From contig NZ_JAIVAJ010000008.1 of assembly GCF_020171725.1 (NCBI RefSeq), positions 1 through 64,000 on the forward strand: a DNA stretch of 64,000 bases, read 5' to 3'. The notes under the pieces were generated by a model. That model had not been told where the DNA came from and searched no databases. It worked only from the letters and a program-made list of their open reading frames with translations. The translations under genes were made by a program, and so were the position numbers. Source of the stretch: Halobacillus litoralis (lineage in GTDB: Bacteria > Bacillota > Bacilli > Bacillales > Halobacillaceae). Shown here piece by piece: positions 16,681 to 25,356 of the stretch; position 1 is the first letter of the stretch; each line of letters begins with the position of its first letter.

Positions 16681-16709
16681 AAGAGACCCTTTTCAATTAA
16701 GGGTCTCTT
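16681..16709 (-). terminator. Terminator of the endonuclease gene
   Basis: AAGAGACCCTT (16681-16691) and AAGGGTCTCTT (16699-16709) form a perfect 11-bp stem with a 7-nt loop. On the minus strand CTTTATT follows. Confidence 0.75.
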
Positions 16710-16738
16710 CTTTATTGAGATAACACATCATTTTTGTA

Positions 16739-17848
16739 TTACCAGATGTATTCAACAAATTCAGGATGGTCAATGAATGGATTGCGGTTGCCTTGATAAT
16801 CCGCGTAGATGATTTCGTTACGATTACGTTCGAATTCACTCACCGGATCCATTTCGTGCCACTGTTTCAGAACAGACAGTTTCCCTAAATAAGGACCGTT
16901 TGTACCTGTGTAGTTAGCGATTTCCAAGTCAACTTCTCCTGCACCCCCTTCATAGCGCACAGCCATGTAGAAGATCATACGGGCTACGTCGCCCTTCACT
17001 TCATCGCGCGGTTCCCAGGAATCAGAGTCATAGAAGTTTTCTGGTGCTTCTGCTAGAGGACTTCCACCATTATCAAAGTCTAAGTTGCCGCGGGATGAGT
17101 TGATGGATACATCCGTTGGGCGTAGGTGGTGAATATCTGTTCCAGGTCCTCTTGATGTGCCGAAATCACCGTGCGACTTAGCCCAGACGTGCTCACGGTT
17201 CCATTCGTCGACGAAGCCGCCATTTTCGTACTTGGAAATGGAATCACCTGAATAAAGAAGGACGACGTTGTTTGCATTATAAGGGTCTTCATCTGTGTCA
17301 CGAAGCGCTCCCCAAACGTCACTATACGAAAGCTCTGTGTGATCATCAATGATGTTGTGCAGGGCCGCCTTAAGCGAAGACCCTGTCAGGCCGTCTGCAT
17401 TTTCATAGTACCCACTTACAGATGGACCCCCATTGTCACTGCCTCCATCATCCGTAGTCGCTGCCGTGATCGAGCTTACATTTTCAATACCCTTGTGGCT
17501 GAAATAGGGGTCGACTACACCTTGGACTTGAATGAGCTCGCCCATTTTTCCAGGGTTGCTCTGCAGCCCCCATTCACTGCGATAAGCGGAATCCAGCTTC
17601 ACGAGAACCATCTCGTTCATATTGGTTTCAGAAGGACTGTCCGCCAAGGCCAATGCATAGTTACTCGTAAAACCACTTTGCTGCACTTCAGTTGTGGAAA
17701 CCGGAACCCCCACGATGTACCCTTCTACCGTCACACTAGAACCATTCGACTGATACAAGGTCTCCTGAACCGTCAACGCTCCCGCCGCATGAACGGTACC
17801 TACCGTCATCAATACAAACGCAAAACAAACCATGAAAAGCTTCTTCAT
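16739..17848 (-). CDS. Secreted endonuclease I-family nuclease with N-terminal OB-type domain
   Basis: The 369-residue protein has a signal peptide (MKKLFMVCFAFVLMTVGTVHAA). A beta-rich domain follows (about residues 25-130, SSVTVEGYIVGVP and IQVQGVVDPYF), similar to the OB-like module found before secreted nucleases. The catalytic domain (about 145-369) contains NREHVWAKSHGDFG and GTDIHHLRPTDVSINSSRGN, the beta-beta-alpha-metal motif of the EndA/NucM/Bsn family. Such enzymes degrade extracellular DNA or RNA for nutrient salvage. A Gly/Asp-rich linker lies near 131-142. AAGGAG precedes the ATG, and a terminator follows. Appears monocistronic. Confidence 0.87.
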   Translation of the reverse strand: MKKLFMVCFAFVLMTVGTVHAAGALTVQETLYQSNGSSVTVEGYIVGVPVSTTEVQQSGFTSNYALALADSPSETNMNEMVLVKLDSAYRSEWGLQSNPGKMGELIQVQGVVDPYFSHKGIENVSSITAATTDDGGSDNGGPSVSGYYENADGLTGSSLKAALHNIIDDHTELSYSDVWGALRDTDEDPYNANNVVLLYSGDSISKYENGGFVDEWNREHVWAKSHGDFGTSRGPGTDIHHLRPTDVSINSSRGNLDFDNGGSPLAEAPENFYDSDSWEPRDEVKGDVARMIFYMAVRYEGGAGEVDLEIANYTGTNGPYLGKLSVLKQWHEMDPVSEFERNRNEIIYADYQGNRNPFIDHPEFVEYIW

Positions 17849-17980
17849 TTTTTCTCGACTCCTTGCCTATGTAATAACGTGCGTACATACTATTCGAGAT
17901 AAATGAATGTATACCTGCTTTTTACGAGGATCTTTTCAAAACAGGAACATATGCTTAACATAGTCTCAATATTATCCATA

Positions 17981-18017
17981 GAAAAAGGTTGATCTCCTAA
18001 TCGAAATCAACCTTTTC
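17981..18017 (-). terminator. Terminator of the VOC-protein gene
   Basis: GAAAAAGGTTGAT (17981-17993) pairs with ATCAACCTTTTC (18006-18017). The minus-strand continuation is CTTTTTC. Confidence 0.7.
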
Positions 18018-18033
18018 TCTACTCTCTAGAAGA

Positions 18034-18456
18034 TCAATCTACTTCTCCCCACTCCGGGTTCCATACGATCTCCCAAAGGTGTCCATCCGGATCTTGAAAA
18101 TGACCGGAATAACCACCCCAAAATGTATCATGGGCAGGATCTGTGATGACCGCTCCAGCATTCTCCGCTTGCTGCATGATCGCGTCGACCTCTTCTTTAC
18201 TGTTCACATTATGCCCAAGAGTGAACTCGGTCGGACTCGGGCTTCCGACTTCCACCTTCGTCTCGTGAGCAATGTCCTTACGGTTCCAGATCGCCAGTTT
18301 CAGACCAGCATGCATATCAAAAAACGCGACGGCACCGTGGTCAAACTCCTCACCAACGATCCCTTCAGTCGGAAAGCCTAAGCCGTCCCTGTAGAAATGC
18401 AAAGCTCTTCTAAGGTCATCGACCCCGATTGTGATGACAGATACTTTTGGTTTCAA
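18034..18456 (-). CDS. VOC-superfamily protein (glyoxalase/bleomycin-resistance fold)
   Basis: The 140-residue protein is a single vicinal-oxygen-chelate unit with two beta-alpha-beta-beta-beta repeats. The first has DDLRRALHFYRDGLGFP and the second DPAHDTFWGGYSGHFQDPDGHLWEIVWNP, with the PDGHLWE metal-ligand glutamate typical of the family. Function may be detoxification or isomerisation, and the substrate cannot be told. The start is TTG, with AAGGAGG 7 bases upstream. It is separate from the neighbouring acetyltransferase by about 90 bp. Confidence 0.82.
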   Translation of the reverse strand: MKPKVSVITIGVDDLRRALHFYRDGLGFPTEGIVGEEFDHGAVAFFDMHAGLKLAIWNRKDIAHETKVEVGSPSPTEFTLGHNVNSKEEVDAIMQQAENAGAVITDPAHDTFWGGYSGHFQDPDGHLWEIVWNPEWGEVD

Positions 18457-18547
18457 TGGTCTTCCTCCTTACTATGATTACACGTATAAACGTAACACAT
18501 GCTGAGGACCTTTCCGGCCTTCATATACCTCTCCTCCACTCCTGTTA

Positions 18548-19450
18548 CTAAAATTCTGCAAAGACCGGTAACTTCACTTGGAGATGGTCTTCGTTCACTT
18601 CCCCTCGAACCATCAAACAGTCAGGCGACGAATACTCCCGTACTTCAAAATCCGCATCAAACTTGTCCGGGGACATAAACAAATGGACTTCTTCAAACGG
18701 TTCCCGGATCCATGAACAGACCTCATCCAATTCAGGCAGTGTCTCCCCGATGACATCAAACAACTCAAGCCTTCCCTCGAGCACTTCATACATAACAAGC
18801 ACATCACGCGAAGGAGAATAATAGAGCAGCTCCTTAAGAAAAGGATTGTACACATTCAAATAAAAGGAATGTTCATAGTTTAAGGGATAGAACACCGATG
18901 AGCTGGGCGTATTGTTTCTGAAGAGCCTTTGGATAATCCCCAAATCTTCCACATCAAAAGGGTCGATTGGCCGCAAGTCACTGCTTCCTGAACCCTGATG
19001 AGTTCTTTTTTTCACAAAATAATATTCTTTAAGTACACTGAATCCGAATTTCTCGTATAAAACAGGGTCGGATGTCACTAAAAAAGCGAGCCGCCCTTCA
19101 GCATCTATGTCTTTTACAGCCTTGTTCATCAGGTCTGCCATTCGTCCGGTTCCTCTGTATTCCGGATGGGTCATGACGGATTGAATCCCTATCGCCTGCC
19201 TGTGGTTTCCGTCCAAAAGAATCGGCCATTGAAAAGTGGACACATTGGCGACGGCACGCCCTTCCACAAAGTATGAATAAGGCTTGTAGGACGGGTCCCA
19301 AAAACCTCTGGAGTGGAAATCCTTGAAGGTGGAAAAAGGAATATCAAACACGGTCTCGAACAATGGATACAACCCTTCCCGAAGGCTTTTATTATTTGAG
19401 TAATCTGTTTCGTAAGTAAGTCGGTTAATGCTTGTCTCCTCCTCTTTCAT
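18548..19450 (-). CDS. GNAT-family acetyltransferase, Eis-like size
   Basis: The 300-residue protein has an N-terminal GNAT domain (IQSVMTHPEYRGTGRMADLMNKAV near residues 90-113, then TSDPVLYEKFGFSV) and a longer C-terminal part of unknown role, as in enhanced-intracellular-survival-type acetyltransferases. The ATG used here has no upstream ribosome-binding site; instead a strong AGAGGAGGAG lies inside the first codons and is followed 7 bases later by ATT, so the true start may be there or the site may be chance. Substrate unknown. Confidence 0.72.
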   Translation of the reverse strand: MKEEETSINRLTYETDYSNNKSLREGLYPLFETVFDIPFSTFKDFHSRGFWDPSYKPYSYFVEGRAVANVSTFQWPILLDGNHRQAIGIQSVMTHPEYRGTGRMADLMNKAVKDIDAEGRLAFLVTSDPVLYEKFGFSVLKEYYFVKKRTHQGSGSSDLRPIDPFDVEDLGIIQRLFRNNTPSSSVFYPLNYEHSFYLNVYNPFLKELLYYSPSRDVLVMYEVLEGRLELFDVIGETLPELDEVCSWIREPFEEVHLFMSPDKFDADFEVREYSSPDCLMVRGEVNEDHLQVKLPVFAEF

Positions 19451-19543
19451 TAGAATCTACCATGACAGGTTGTGACTTGGCATAGATAACCCTCCTTTTT
19501 CTACCAATTATAGATGAACCCCTTACAAAGACCAATCCCTACT

Positions 19544-19575
19544 AAAAAACAGGAACAGCCTGAAGCTGTCCCTGT
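19544..19575 (-). terminator. Terminator of the NUDIX gene
   Basis: ACAGGAACAGC (19549-19559) pairs with GCTGTCCCTGT (19565-19575) with one mismatch. On the minus strand it ends in TTTTTT. Confidence 0.75.
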
Positions 19576-19587
19576 CTCTGCATTCTG

Positions 19588-20217
19588 TTATTCTCCTGAT
19601 CCTTGAATCATCTCTACAAAATGGACAATGACGCTCGCTGTGAGCCCCCAGATCACTTTATCACCGTACTGATAAAAGTATTCCGGAAAACGCTGCGTTC
19701 TCCAGTTGTAGTTCTCCCCTCCAGGGATGAGATCAAACGGAAAGCCTTCCTCAGGCTCGATTTTCATCCGAATATAGTGTGTATCCGGCTCCGTTTTCAA
19801 AAAGAAAGACAGTGGCACGGTAAACACTTCCTCGACTTCAGCGGGGTTCGGGTCCATGTCTGTTTCCGAACAGTTCATAAACCCAACATAGGTGGACACC
19901 TTCATCCCGAATGGAGACACCATGTAATCGAATGGATAAACCTTGGTGATGTCATGGTTATGGATTCCGAGCTCCTCCATCGCTTCTCTTACAGCTGTGT
20001 CTTTCTCGATCCGATCTTCCTCGTCCACTCGTCCGCCCGGAAAACAGACCTCTCCCGGCTGTCTGCGCATGTTCAACGAACGCACCTCAAAGACGAGGTG
20101 GAGCTCGCCCTCTTTTTCAATCAAAGGCAGGAGGATGGAATAATTCCGGTAAGACGTCTGGCCAAGGACGTCCGGCGTATGGGACTTCATTTTTTGAATG
20201 ATTTCTTCAGCGTTCAT
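19588..20217 (-). CDS. NUDIX hydrolase, CoA pyrophosphatase-like
   Basis: The 209-residue protein contains the CoA-type NUDIX signature: LNMRRQPGEVCFPGGR, then the box with REAMEELG (about residues 50-85). The RRQPGEVCFPGG stretch before the box is the UPF0035 feature of coenzyme-A diphosphatases (YeaB/NudL, Nudt7), which cleave CoA to phosphopantetheine and 3',5'-ADP. Known function comes from relatives; it was not shown here. AGGAGAGGTG precedes the ATG. It is monocistronic between two terminators. Confidence 0.86.
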   Translation of the reverse strand: MNAEEIIQKMKSHTPDVLGQTSYRNYSILLPLIEKEGELHLVFEVRSLNMRRQPGEVCFPGGRVDEEDRIEKDTAVREAMEELGIHNHDITKVYPFDYMVSPFGMKVSTYVGFMNCSETDMDPNPAEVEEVFTVPLSFFLKTEPDTHYIRMKIEPEEGFPFDLIPGGENYNWRTQRFPEYFYQYGDKVIWGLTASVIVHFVEMIQGSGE

Positions 20218-20285
20218 ACTTTCACCTCTCCTATTACTATATCAAAGTATGTAACGGAGAGTTGATTTGGTGCTTACAAAGAAAA

Positions 20286-20310
20286 AGAACCTCTTAGTTA
20301 AAGAGGTTCT
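20286..20310 (-). terminator. Terminator of the secreted repeat-protein gene
   Basis: AGAACCTCTT (20286-20295) and AAGAGGTTCT (20301-20310) form a perfect 10-bp stem. On the minus strand CTTTTTC follows. Confidence 0.75.
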
Positions 20311-20323
20311 CACGCGTGGCCAT

Positions 20324-21154
20324 CTATTGAAGAAGATCCAAGTATTCCTGTTGGATATATTGTGCGAGCGTGCCAAGCGTCTGACCTTTGAATGCATCAG
20401 GAACAGACTCGCCGTCAGGATGCTCATAATAATACTCGCCGAGGTCCTCGTTATACCAGTAGCCGACTTCCTCAAGAAGCTGCTGCAATTCTTCCGGTAG
20501 CTGTTCCATGCCTGTCTGCTCGGTGAAATAGGCGGTCGGCTTGATATAGACGTCAACATCATTCAAGCCGGTGTACACTGCAAACAGGTCACGCTCTCCC
20601 TGCATGATCCACTGCTCCTTCGAAAACAGGGAAATACCTGATTTCTCCAAACGGGAAATGCCGTCCAGGTTGATGCCGAAAATGTCATTGATGAGCGTTC
20701 GGATTTCTGGTCCTGAAAGTTCGCCTTGTAGAGCTTCAACATACAGGTCCATCACTTCGGATTTCGATAAAGAAAGAAGGTCTTCTTGTCCCAGTGCGTC
20801 TTTGATGTAGTCCGGATACTCCTTCACTTGTTTGCCAGCCTCCAAGTCGGACACGGCCTGCAGGTTGATCCCGAACACTTCACGTACGGTAAAGCGCAAG
20901 TCCCTTCCATCAATCCGTGGTTCTAGTTTTTCCAGATAAAGGTCCATCGCTTCTGCCTGTGGTACAGACTGGGCCCATTCGATCGCTTCGAAAACGTGTA
21001 AGTCCTCTTCTGTTTTCAGCACTTGAACGATGCCATGCATCACCTTGTAGGAATATTTGTAGTCTTTAATAGGAGAAGCTTCTGTAGGAATCGTGGTGGG
21101 GATCATGCTTAAAACGACAATAATAGCGACAATACTCGATCTTTTCCAACTCAA
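20324..21154 (-). CDS. Secreted protein of unknown function with an internal duplication
   Basis: The protein (276 residues from the TTG chosen here) has a signal peptide, MSWKRSSIVAIIVVLSMIP followed by a polar stretch ending TEAS. The TTG at 21154 is preferred because AAAGGAGG lies 9 bases upstream; the ATG three codons earlier abuts the ribosome-binding site. Two similar segments about 65 residues apart (near 68-105 and 133-170) share the pattern MDLYxExL, FGINL, SxLE, so the protein arose in part by duplication. The C-terminal third is acidic and Tyr-rich (VGYWYNEDLGEYYYEHPDG). I do not recognise the family. It is divergent from the ATP-grasp operon across a 185-bp gap. Confidence 0.72.
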   Translation of the reverse strand: MSWKRSSIVAIIVVLSMIPTTIPTEASPIKDYKYSYKVMHGIVQVLKTEEDLHVFEAIEWAQSVPQAEAMDLYLEKLEPRIDGRDLRFTVREVFGINLQAVSDLEAGKQVKEYPDYIKDALGQEDLLSLSKSEVMDLYVEALQGELSGPEIRTLINDIFGINLDGISRLEKSGISLFSKEQWIMQGERDLFAVYTGLNDVDVYIKPTAYFTEQTGMEQLPEELQQLLEEVGYWYNEDLGEYYYEHPDGESVPDAFKGQTLGTLAQYIQQEYLDLLQ

Positions 21155-21338
21155 ATCATACATCCTCCTTTACCTTTCACATATGTATACTCTCCATTAT
21201 ACACACGAATGGTCATTATTTTTGAAAAATTTTGTCGAAACCATATTTAATACTTACAGTTCCTTTCAGAATTTGGTACTTTTAAGATAGGTCAGCACCA
21301 CTTGCCACATTCTTTTTTTATAAAGGAGAGATTTAAGA

Positions 21339-22607
21339 ATGGAATTAGATCAAATGGAAGTAAATTCGTCTGTCGAACAAGAGGTCACATCTCCAGAAAC
21401 GAAGCCTTATTTGACGGCATTAATTGGATGGAGTCTGCAGGCGATTGAAGTAGCGGCGCGTATGGAACGCCCATTTGTTGTTGTCGGTCCCCCTGAATTC
21501 GAATCGTACGCAGAAAAGCATGAAATCGGTTTTGTCGGCTGGGATTTCAACAAGCTGAACGAAGGCTCGGATCAGTTGTACAAAAAATTGAAAGCTCTCG
21601 GCGTTGAAGTGGCGATTCCATTGTATGAGGAGTGTGTCGAGTGGGCAGGGGCATTGAACGCAAGGTTCCGCAACGAGCCGCGTGTTTTCAACCGCTCCCT
21701 TCTGCTTCGTGACAAAGGAATGATGAAAAGAAAAGCACAGATTGCCGGAATCAAGGTGGGTGTGTTCGAGGAAGCTCATAACAAAGAGGATATTGTCCGC
21801 TTCCTAAGACGCGTGAATGACGCCCTCCTTAAAATCGAAGGTGATGTCATGGATCCGATCCACGTGAAACCACTCGATAAAGCCGGGTCTGTCGGTCATA
21901 TGGCGATTCGGACAGTGGACGAAATCGAAGAAATCGACGATAACGCCTTTCCACTTCTGATGGAGAGTCACTTAGACGGACAAGAATTCTCTGTTGAAGC
22001 ATTCATCCATAAAGGAAAAGTACAGTTTTTGAATATTACGGAATACGTTCGACTCGGCTATTCGAATTTCGTTCCAGCGTCTCCTTCCCTGATGGAAAAA
22101 AGACCGCAGATCGTAGAAGCCGTTCAACAGCTGGTCGATGCCTTTGAAATCGAATACGGTGTCATCCATCCGGAATACTTCATTACACCGAACGGAACAC
22201 TCCACTTCGGTGAAGTGGCTGCGCGTGTTCCTGGTGGCCACATTTTCGAACTGATTGAACGGGCATATGGATTCAGCGCCTATGAAGCTCAAATTCTATG
22301 CAGCGATCCGAAAACGACGCAGGAAGAGTTGGATGAGTTTTTCCCAAGCCCATACGATTACAAAGGATATGCCGGCTGTTTGATGGTCCACCCACAGAAG
22401 GATTACGTCAATGACTTGGAAGTACCGGATGAGCTTGAACAGCACGGTTATTTCGAAAAACACGACCTCTTCACACCAGCTCAGGGAAAGGTTGCCCAGC
22501 GCATAGGATTTGGTAACCACTACGGCACCATCTTCTTCTTCGGTGAAGAAAGTGATGAGATGAGACATTTACTCAAGGAATACGAAGAATACGATTTTTA
22601 CGTTTAA
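21339..22607 (+). CDS. ATP-grasp ligase of unknown substrate
   Basis: The 422-residue protein has a pre-ATP-grasp N-terminal region (to about 115), a lid/adenine region around Lys177 (HVKPLDKAGSVGH, 175-187), MESHLDGQEFSVEAF at 208-222, and the metal-binding end GVIHPEYF (274-281) and FGEVAARVPGG (290-300), where Glu279, Glu292 and Arg296 are the likely catalytic residues. The pattern is closest to the PurK/BacD-like carboxylate-amine ligases, which make an amide or peptide bond via an acyl phosphate. AAAGGAGAG lies 8 bases before the ATG. The next gene starts 12 bp downstream and encodes a papain-like protein, so the two form an operon closed by a terminator at 24599. No substrate or pathway can be named. 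Confidence 0.85.
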   Translation: MELDQMEVNSSVEQEVTSPETKPYLTALIGWSLQAIEVAARMERPFVVVGPPEFESYAEKHEIGFVGWDFNKLNEGSDQLYKKLKALGVEVAIPLYEECVEWAGALNARFRNEPRVFNRSLLLRDKGMMKRKAQIAGIKVGVFEEAHNKEDIVRFLRRVNDALLKIEGDVMDPIHVKPLDKAGSVGHMAIRTVDEIEEIDDNAFPLLMESHLDGQEFSVEAFIHKGKVQFLNITEYVRLGYSNFVPASPSLMEKRPQIVEAVQQLVDAFEIEYGVIHPEYFITPNGTLHFGEVAARVPGGHIFELIERAYGFSAYEAQILCSDPKTTQEELDEFFPSPYDYKGYAGCLMVHPQKDYVNDLEVPDELEQHGYFEKHDLFTPAQGKVAQRIGFGNHYGTIFFFGEESDEMRHLLKEYEEYDFYV

Positions 22608-22619
22608 AGGAGAGTATTC

Positions 22620-24581
22620 ATGCCGCAATCAACGGGTGTCATTGTAGAACGTTTCGAGAAAGCATTGGATGACTTGGACCAGGCCGCTTCTTTTGTAAAG
22701 TCGAAATACCAAACGGACGTCTATCAGGAGGCGAACCGTCTGATCGAGATGGAAAATGGTCTCGAACATCTCTTCGGTCACGCCGATCGTTTCGAGCAGG
22801 CCGGGGTGTTTCAAGATGGACCATGGGAATCAGCCGATAAGCTGCAGCCTCCATTAGTGGCAGGCTCGTTACGTGCCAAAGGGCTTCCGATGATCATCGA
22901 GGTCCTCAGTGATTTACGCATGCTCGCAATCGCTGAAGGAAAAGCGACCAATCCGACCGTCTCTAAGGAAATGGCCGAGGACTTCCTCAATGAAGTCATG
23001 GTCCTGAACCTGGACATTCTGTTTCCGGATGCAAGCGAAAGCTCGCGTGTAGAGGATAATGAGAACAGTGAAAAAGCACAGAAGCTTTTTGAGTTTCTCA
23101 TTCAGCATTTATCATCAAAAGCGCTTGTCAAAACGCTTATTGAAGAAATCGACCGTTTGACTGCTCAGCGTCCGATTATGATCAAGCGGATCGTTTCCAT
23201 GATTCAGACGGCGAAGAAGATGACCGATTCCGAGAGTGATCCTGAAGACCAAGCGGCTCTTCAGAAATACATTGCAGCACTCGAAGGGCCATCCCCTCTC
23301 AGTCACAAATATAAAGAGTTGAGTGAGTACAGGGCCAATCTGAAGGAGCTCGAACGGAACGACCTGATCTCTGAAAGTGTGTCGCTCGCGAAATCCATGC
23401 GCACAACAGGGCTCGTCGCTCCCCACCACGCAACGCTGATCCGCTTCCTCAGCAAACGCATGCCGGGGCTGCTGACGTATGCACTCGCCTTAAACAGCAA
23501 AGGGCTTGCCAACCTCGAAGAGAACGAGGAGCTCGTGCAGCAGATGATCAAAGCGTCGATTTTCCCTGCGACAAGACAGGCGATTTACGGACTCGCTCTG
23601 ATGCTTGAACGAGGGGTATTATCCCATTCACCTGTTCCACCGGGGTTGAGACGTCTCGTCGAGCTCGACATCCGTCCTGAAGTAAGGAAGAACTTGAATA
23701 AAGCGGTGCAGACAGGCGAAGGACTGACCGCCAACAGTATTCTTCTTGCCGGTACGATTCAAGTGCTCGGACAGCCGCTCGGAGTCGGTCAGGGATTCAA
23801 CCCGACGTGTCAGGCAGCCCGCGGCATCAGCTTATGGGCCCAGCACGCACCCGGATTCTTACTTGAAATCATCCCTCGTGCAGCAAGGGACGGAGACATC
23901 GACTTCATGTTCGAAGGTCAGGCGATTCACTCTGAGAACTTAACAGGCGGACTCGCGCCAAACCTTCACACTGAGCTGGATCCCGTCTCGCTTGTGCTCG
24001 TCCCGCACTTAGACCGGATTTACAGTGAAATGATGTCACGCGTCGCGTTACGCGGAGATGATGGTCACAGATGGGTGAACCCTGCCTTTTACGGCAACTG
24101 GGTGCAGAAAGGGTTCAATTCTGCCTTTGATCCTCTGACAGGATATGTTATGGATTACCAAGGGTTCGTTAAGTTGTTTTATGCCACACACCACCCGGAT
24201 TTCAACGATGATTATGAGTTGATTTATCCGAACCCTGTCGGCATTTTCATTACGAACGTACACGGAAAACTGCTCGGTCTGCACGCGATCTCCATTACGA
24301 GAATCGCTCAAGACCCGTCAGGCGAGTATCGTGTCTATTTTTACAATCCGAATAACGACGGCTCTCAAAATTGGGGACAGTCGATCGAACCGAGCGTACA
24401 GGAAAATGGAGAAGAAGAAGGCGAAAGCTCGCTTCCGTTCCATGAGTTCACATCCCGTTTATACGCGTTCCACTACAACCCGTATGAGCAGGGCGATGCC
24501 TACGCGGTAGACTCGCATATTGTGCAATCAATCTATGAACTGGCGAAGGAAAGCTGGGGCCGGGATTATACGTGGGTTTAA
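22620..24581 (+). CDS. Large protein with papain-like cysteine-hydrolase signature
   Basis: I do not recognise a named family for this 653-residue protein. The N-terminal 370 residues are helical and charged with no obvious catalytic motif, membrane segment or signal peptide. The C-terminal third has VGQGFNPTCQAARGIS with Gln391 and Cys397, GLHAISI with His555, and YNPNNDGSQNWGQ with Asn576. Gln six residues before Cys, then His, then Asn-Pro is the arrangement of papain- and calpain-type hydrolases (oxyanion Gln, nucleophile Cys, His, Asn). So a cysteine peptidase, transglutaminase or amidase activity is inferred. It follows the ATP-grasp gene by 12 bp with GGAGAG before the ATG. A ligase and a hydrolase of this type in one operon suggest making and breaking the same amide bond. 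Confidence 0.75.
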   Translation: MPQSTGVIVERFEKALDDLDQAASFVKSKYQTDVYQEANRLIEMENGLEHLFGHADRFEQAGVFQDGPWESADKLQPPLVAGSLRAKGLPMIIEVLSDLRMLAIAEGKATNPTVSKEMAEDFLNEVMVLNLDILFPDASESSRVEDNENSEKAQKLFEFLIQHLSSKALVKTLIEEIDRLTAQRPIMIKRIVSMIQTAKKMTDSESDPEDQAALQKYIAALEGPSPLSHKYKELSEYRANLKELERNDLISESVSLAKSMRTTGLVAPHHATLIRFLSKRMPGLLTYALALNSKGLANLEENEELVQQMIKASIFPATRQAIYGLALMLERGVLSHSPVPPGLRRLVELDIRPEVRKNLNKAVQTGEGLTANSILLAGTIQVLGQPLGVGQGFNPTCQAARGISLWAQHAPGFLLEIIPRAARDGDIDFMFEGQAIHSENLTGGLAPNLHTELDPVSLVLVPHLDRIYSEMMSRVALRGDDGHRWVNPAFYGNWVQKGFNSAFDPLTGYVMDYQGFVKLFYATHHPDFNDDYELIYPNPVGIFITNVHGKLLGLHAISITRIAQDPSGEYRVYFYNPNNDGSQNWGQSIEPSVQENGEEEGESSLPFHEFTSRLYAFHYNPYEQGDAYAVDSHIVQSIYELAKESWGRDYTWV

Positions 24582-24598
24582 GCATTTGAAAGGTTTGC

Positions 24599-24636
24599 AG
24601 AACGGTTATCTGTCTTAAAGATAACCGTTCTTTTCT
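24599..24636 (+). terminator. Terminator of the ATP-grasp operon
   Basis: AGAACGGTTATC (24599-24610) and GATAACCGTTCT (24620-24631) form a perfect 12-bp stem, followed by TTTCTTTC. Confidence 0.85.
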
Positions 24637-24753
24637 TTCTGGCAATTGGAAGAATTACCTAATAAAATGAAACGGATGACAAGTAAATACGTATAGTAGA
24701 ACGGAGTGTTTCCGCGTACTCTTCGTAAAACATGTATAAGGAGGCTTATAGCA

Positions 24754-25005
24754 TTGCAACACGACAACACAGAAAACAGAAGTCAAAAGGGATCGTTCAT
24801 CTTTCCATTCCTCGCCCTCCTCACCTTCGCCATCTCAACGACCGAAATGTTTTTCTTTGAGATCCTGAGTGAACAAGGCGAATCTCTACTTTGGTATGGA
24901 ACAGGAATCCTATTCTCTCTTTATTTTCTGCTACATAAAAATTTTGTACTACTCGGAGTTTGCGCGATCGCTATGGCGCTTTCCGCAATCTTTATAGGAA
25001 TATAA
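24754..25005 (+). CDS. Small membrane protein, three predicted helices
   Basis: From the TTG at 24754 this is an 83-residue protein. AAGGAGG at 24738-24744 sits 9 bases before that TTG, whereas the longer frame from 24706 has no site. Helices run about residues 14-34, 42-59 and 62-82. It is followed 13 bp later by another small membrane protein and is probably co-transcribed with it. No family recognised. Confidence 0.65.
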   Translation: MQHDNTENRSQKGSFIFPFLALLTFAISTTEMFFFEILSEQGESLLWYGTGILFSLYFLLHKNFVLLGVCAIAMALSAIFIGI

Positions 25006-25018
25006 GGGAGGGTTTCAC

Positions 25019-25276
25019 ATGAATAAAAAGACCATGAAAATCACTGCTCTAGCCTGCTTTATGGCTTGTGTGCTCGTTTGGGTTCCGAACCTCGTTTTCC
25101 AAGTGGCATCACCTCTCTGGCTGCTTACTTTCCTTGTCGCTCCAGTCGGGATTGTACTCGCAGCTATGCTCAAGCATAAGTGGCTGATTATCGGCAATAC
25201 CGTCATGCTCTTCAGCTTCTTCTGGTTGATGTTTGGTGGGTATTTAGTCAATTCCATCACCAACGGACAGCCATAA
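25019..25276 (+). CDS. Small membrane protein, three predicted helices
   Basis: The 85-residue protein has three hydrophobic segments (about residues 6-24, 28-49 and 55-77) and a short polar tail. GGGAGGG precedes the ATG by 6 bases. It pairs with the preceding small membrane gene. No family recognised; the size and arrangement suggest a paired membrane module, but function is unknown. Confidence 0.68.
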   Translation: MNKKTMKITALACFMACVLVWVPNLVFQVASPLWLLTFLVAPVGIVLAAMLKHKWLIIGNTVMLFSFFWLMFGGYLVNSITNGQP

Positions 25277-25356
25277 AATATTTCCTCCTCCATGTTAGCA
25301 ATTGAAATCAAAACAAAGGAGCAACATCACGGTACGCTGAAGGTGAGGTGATTGTT

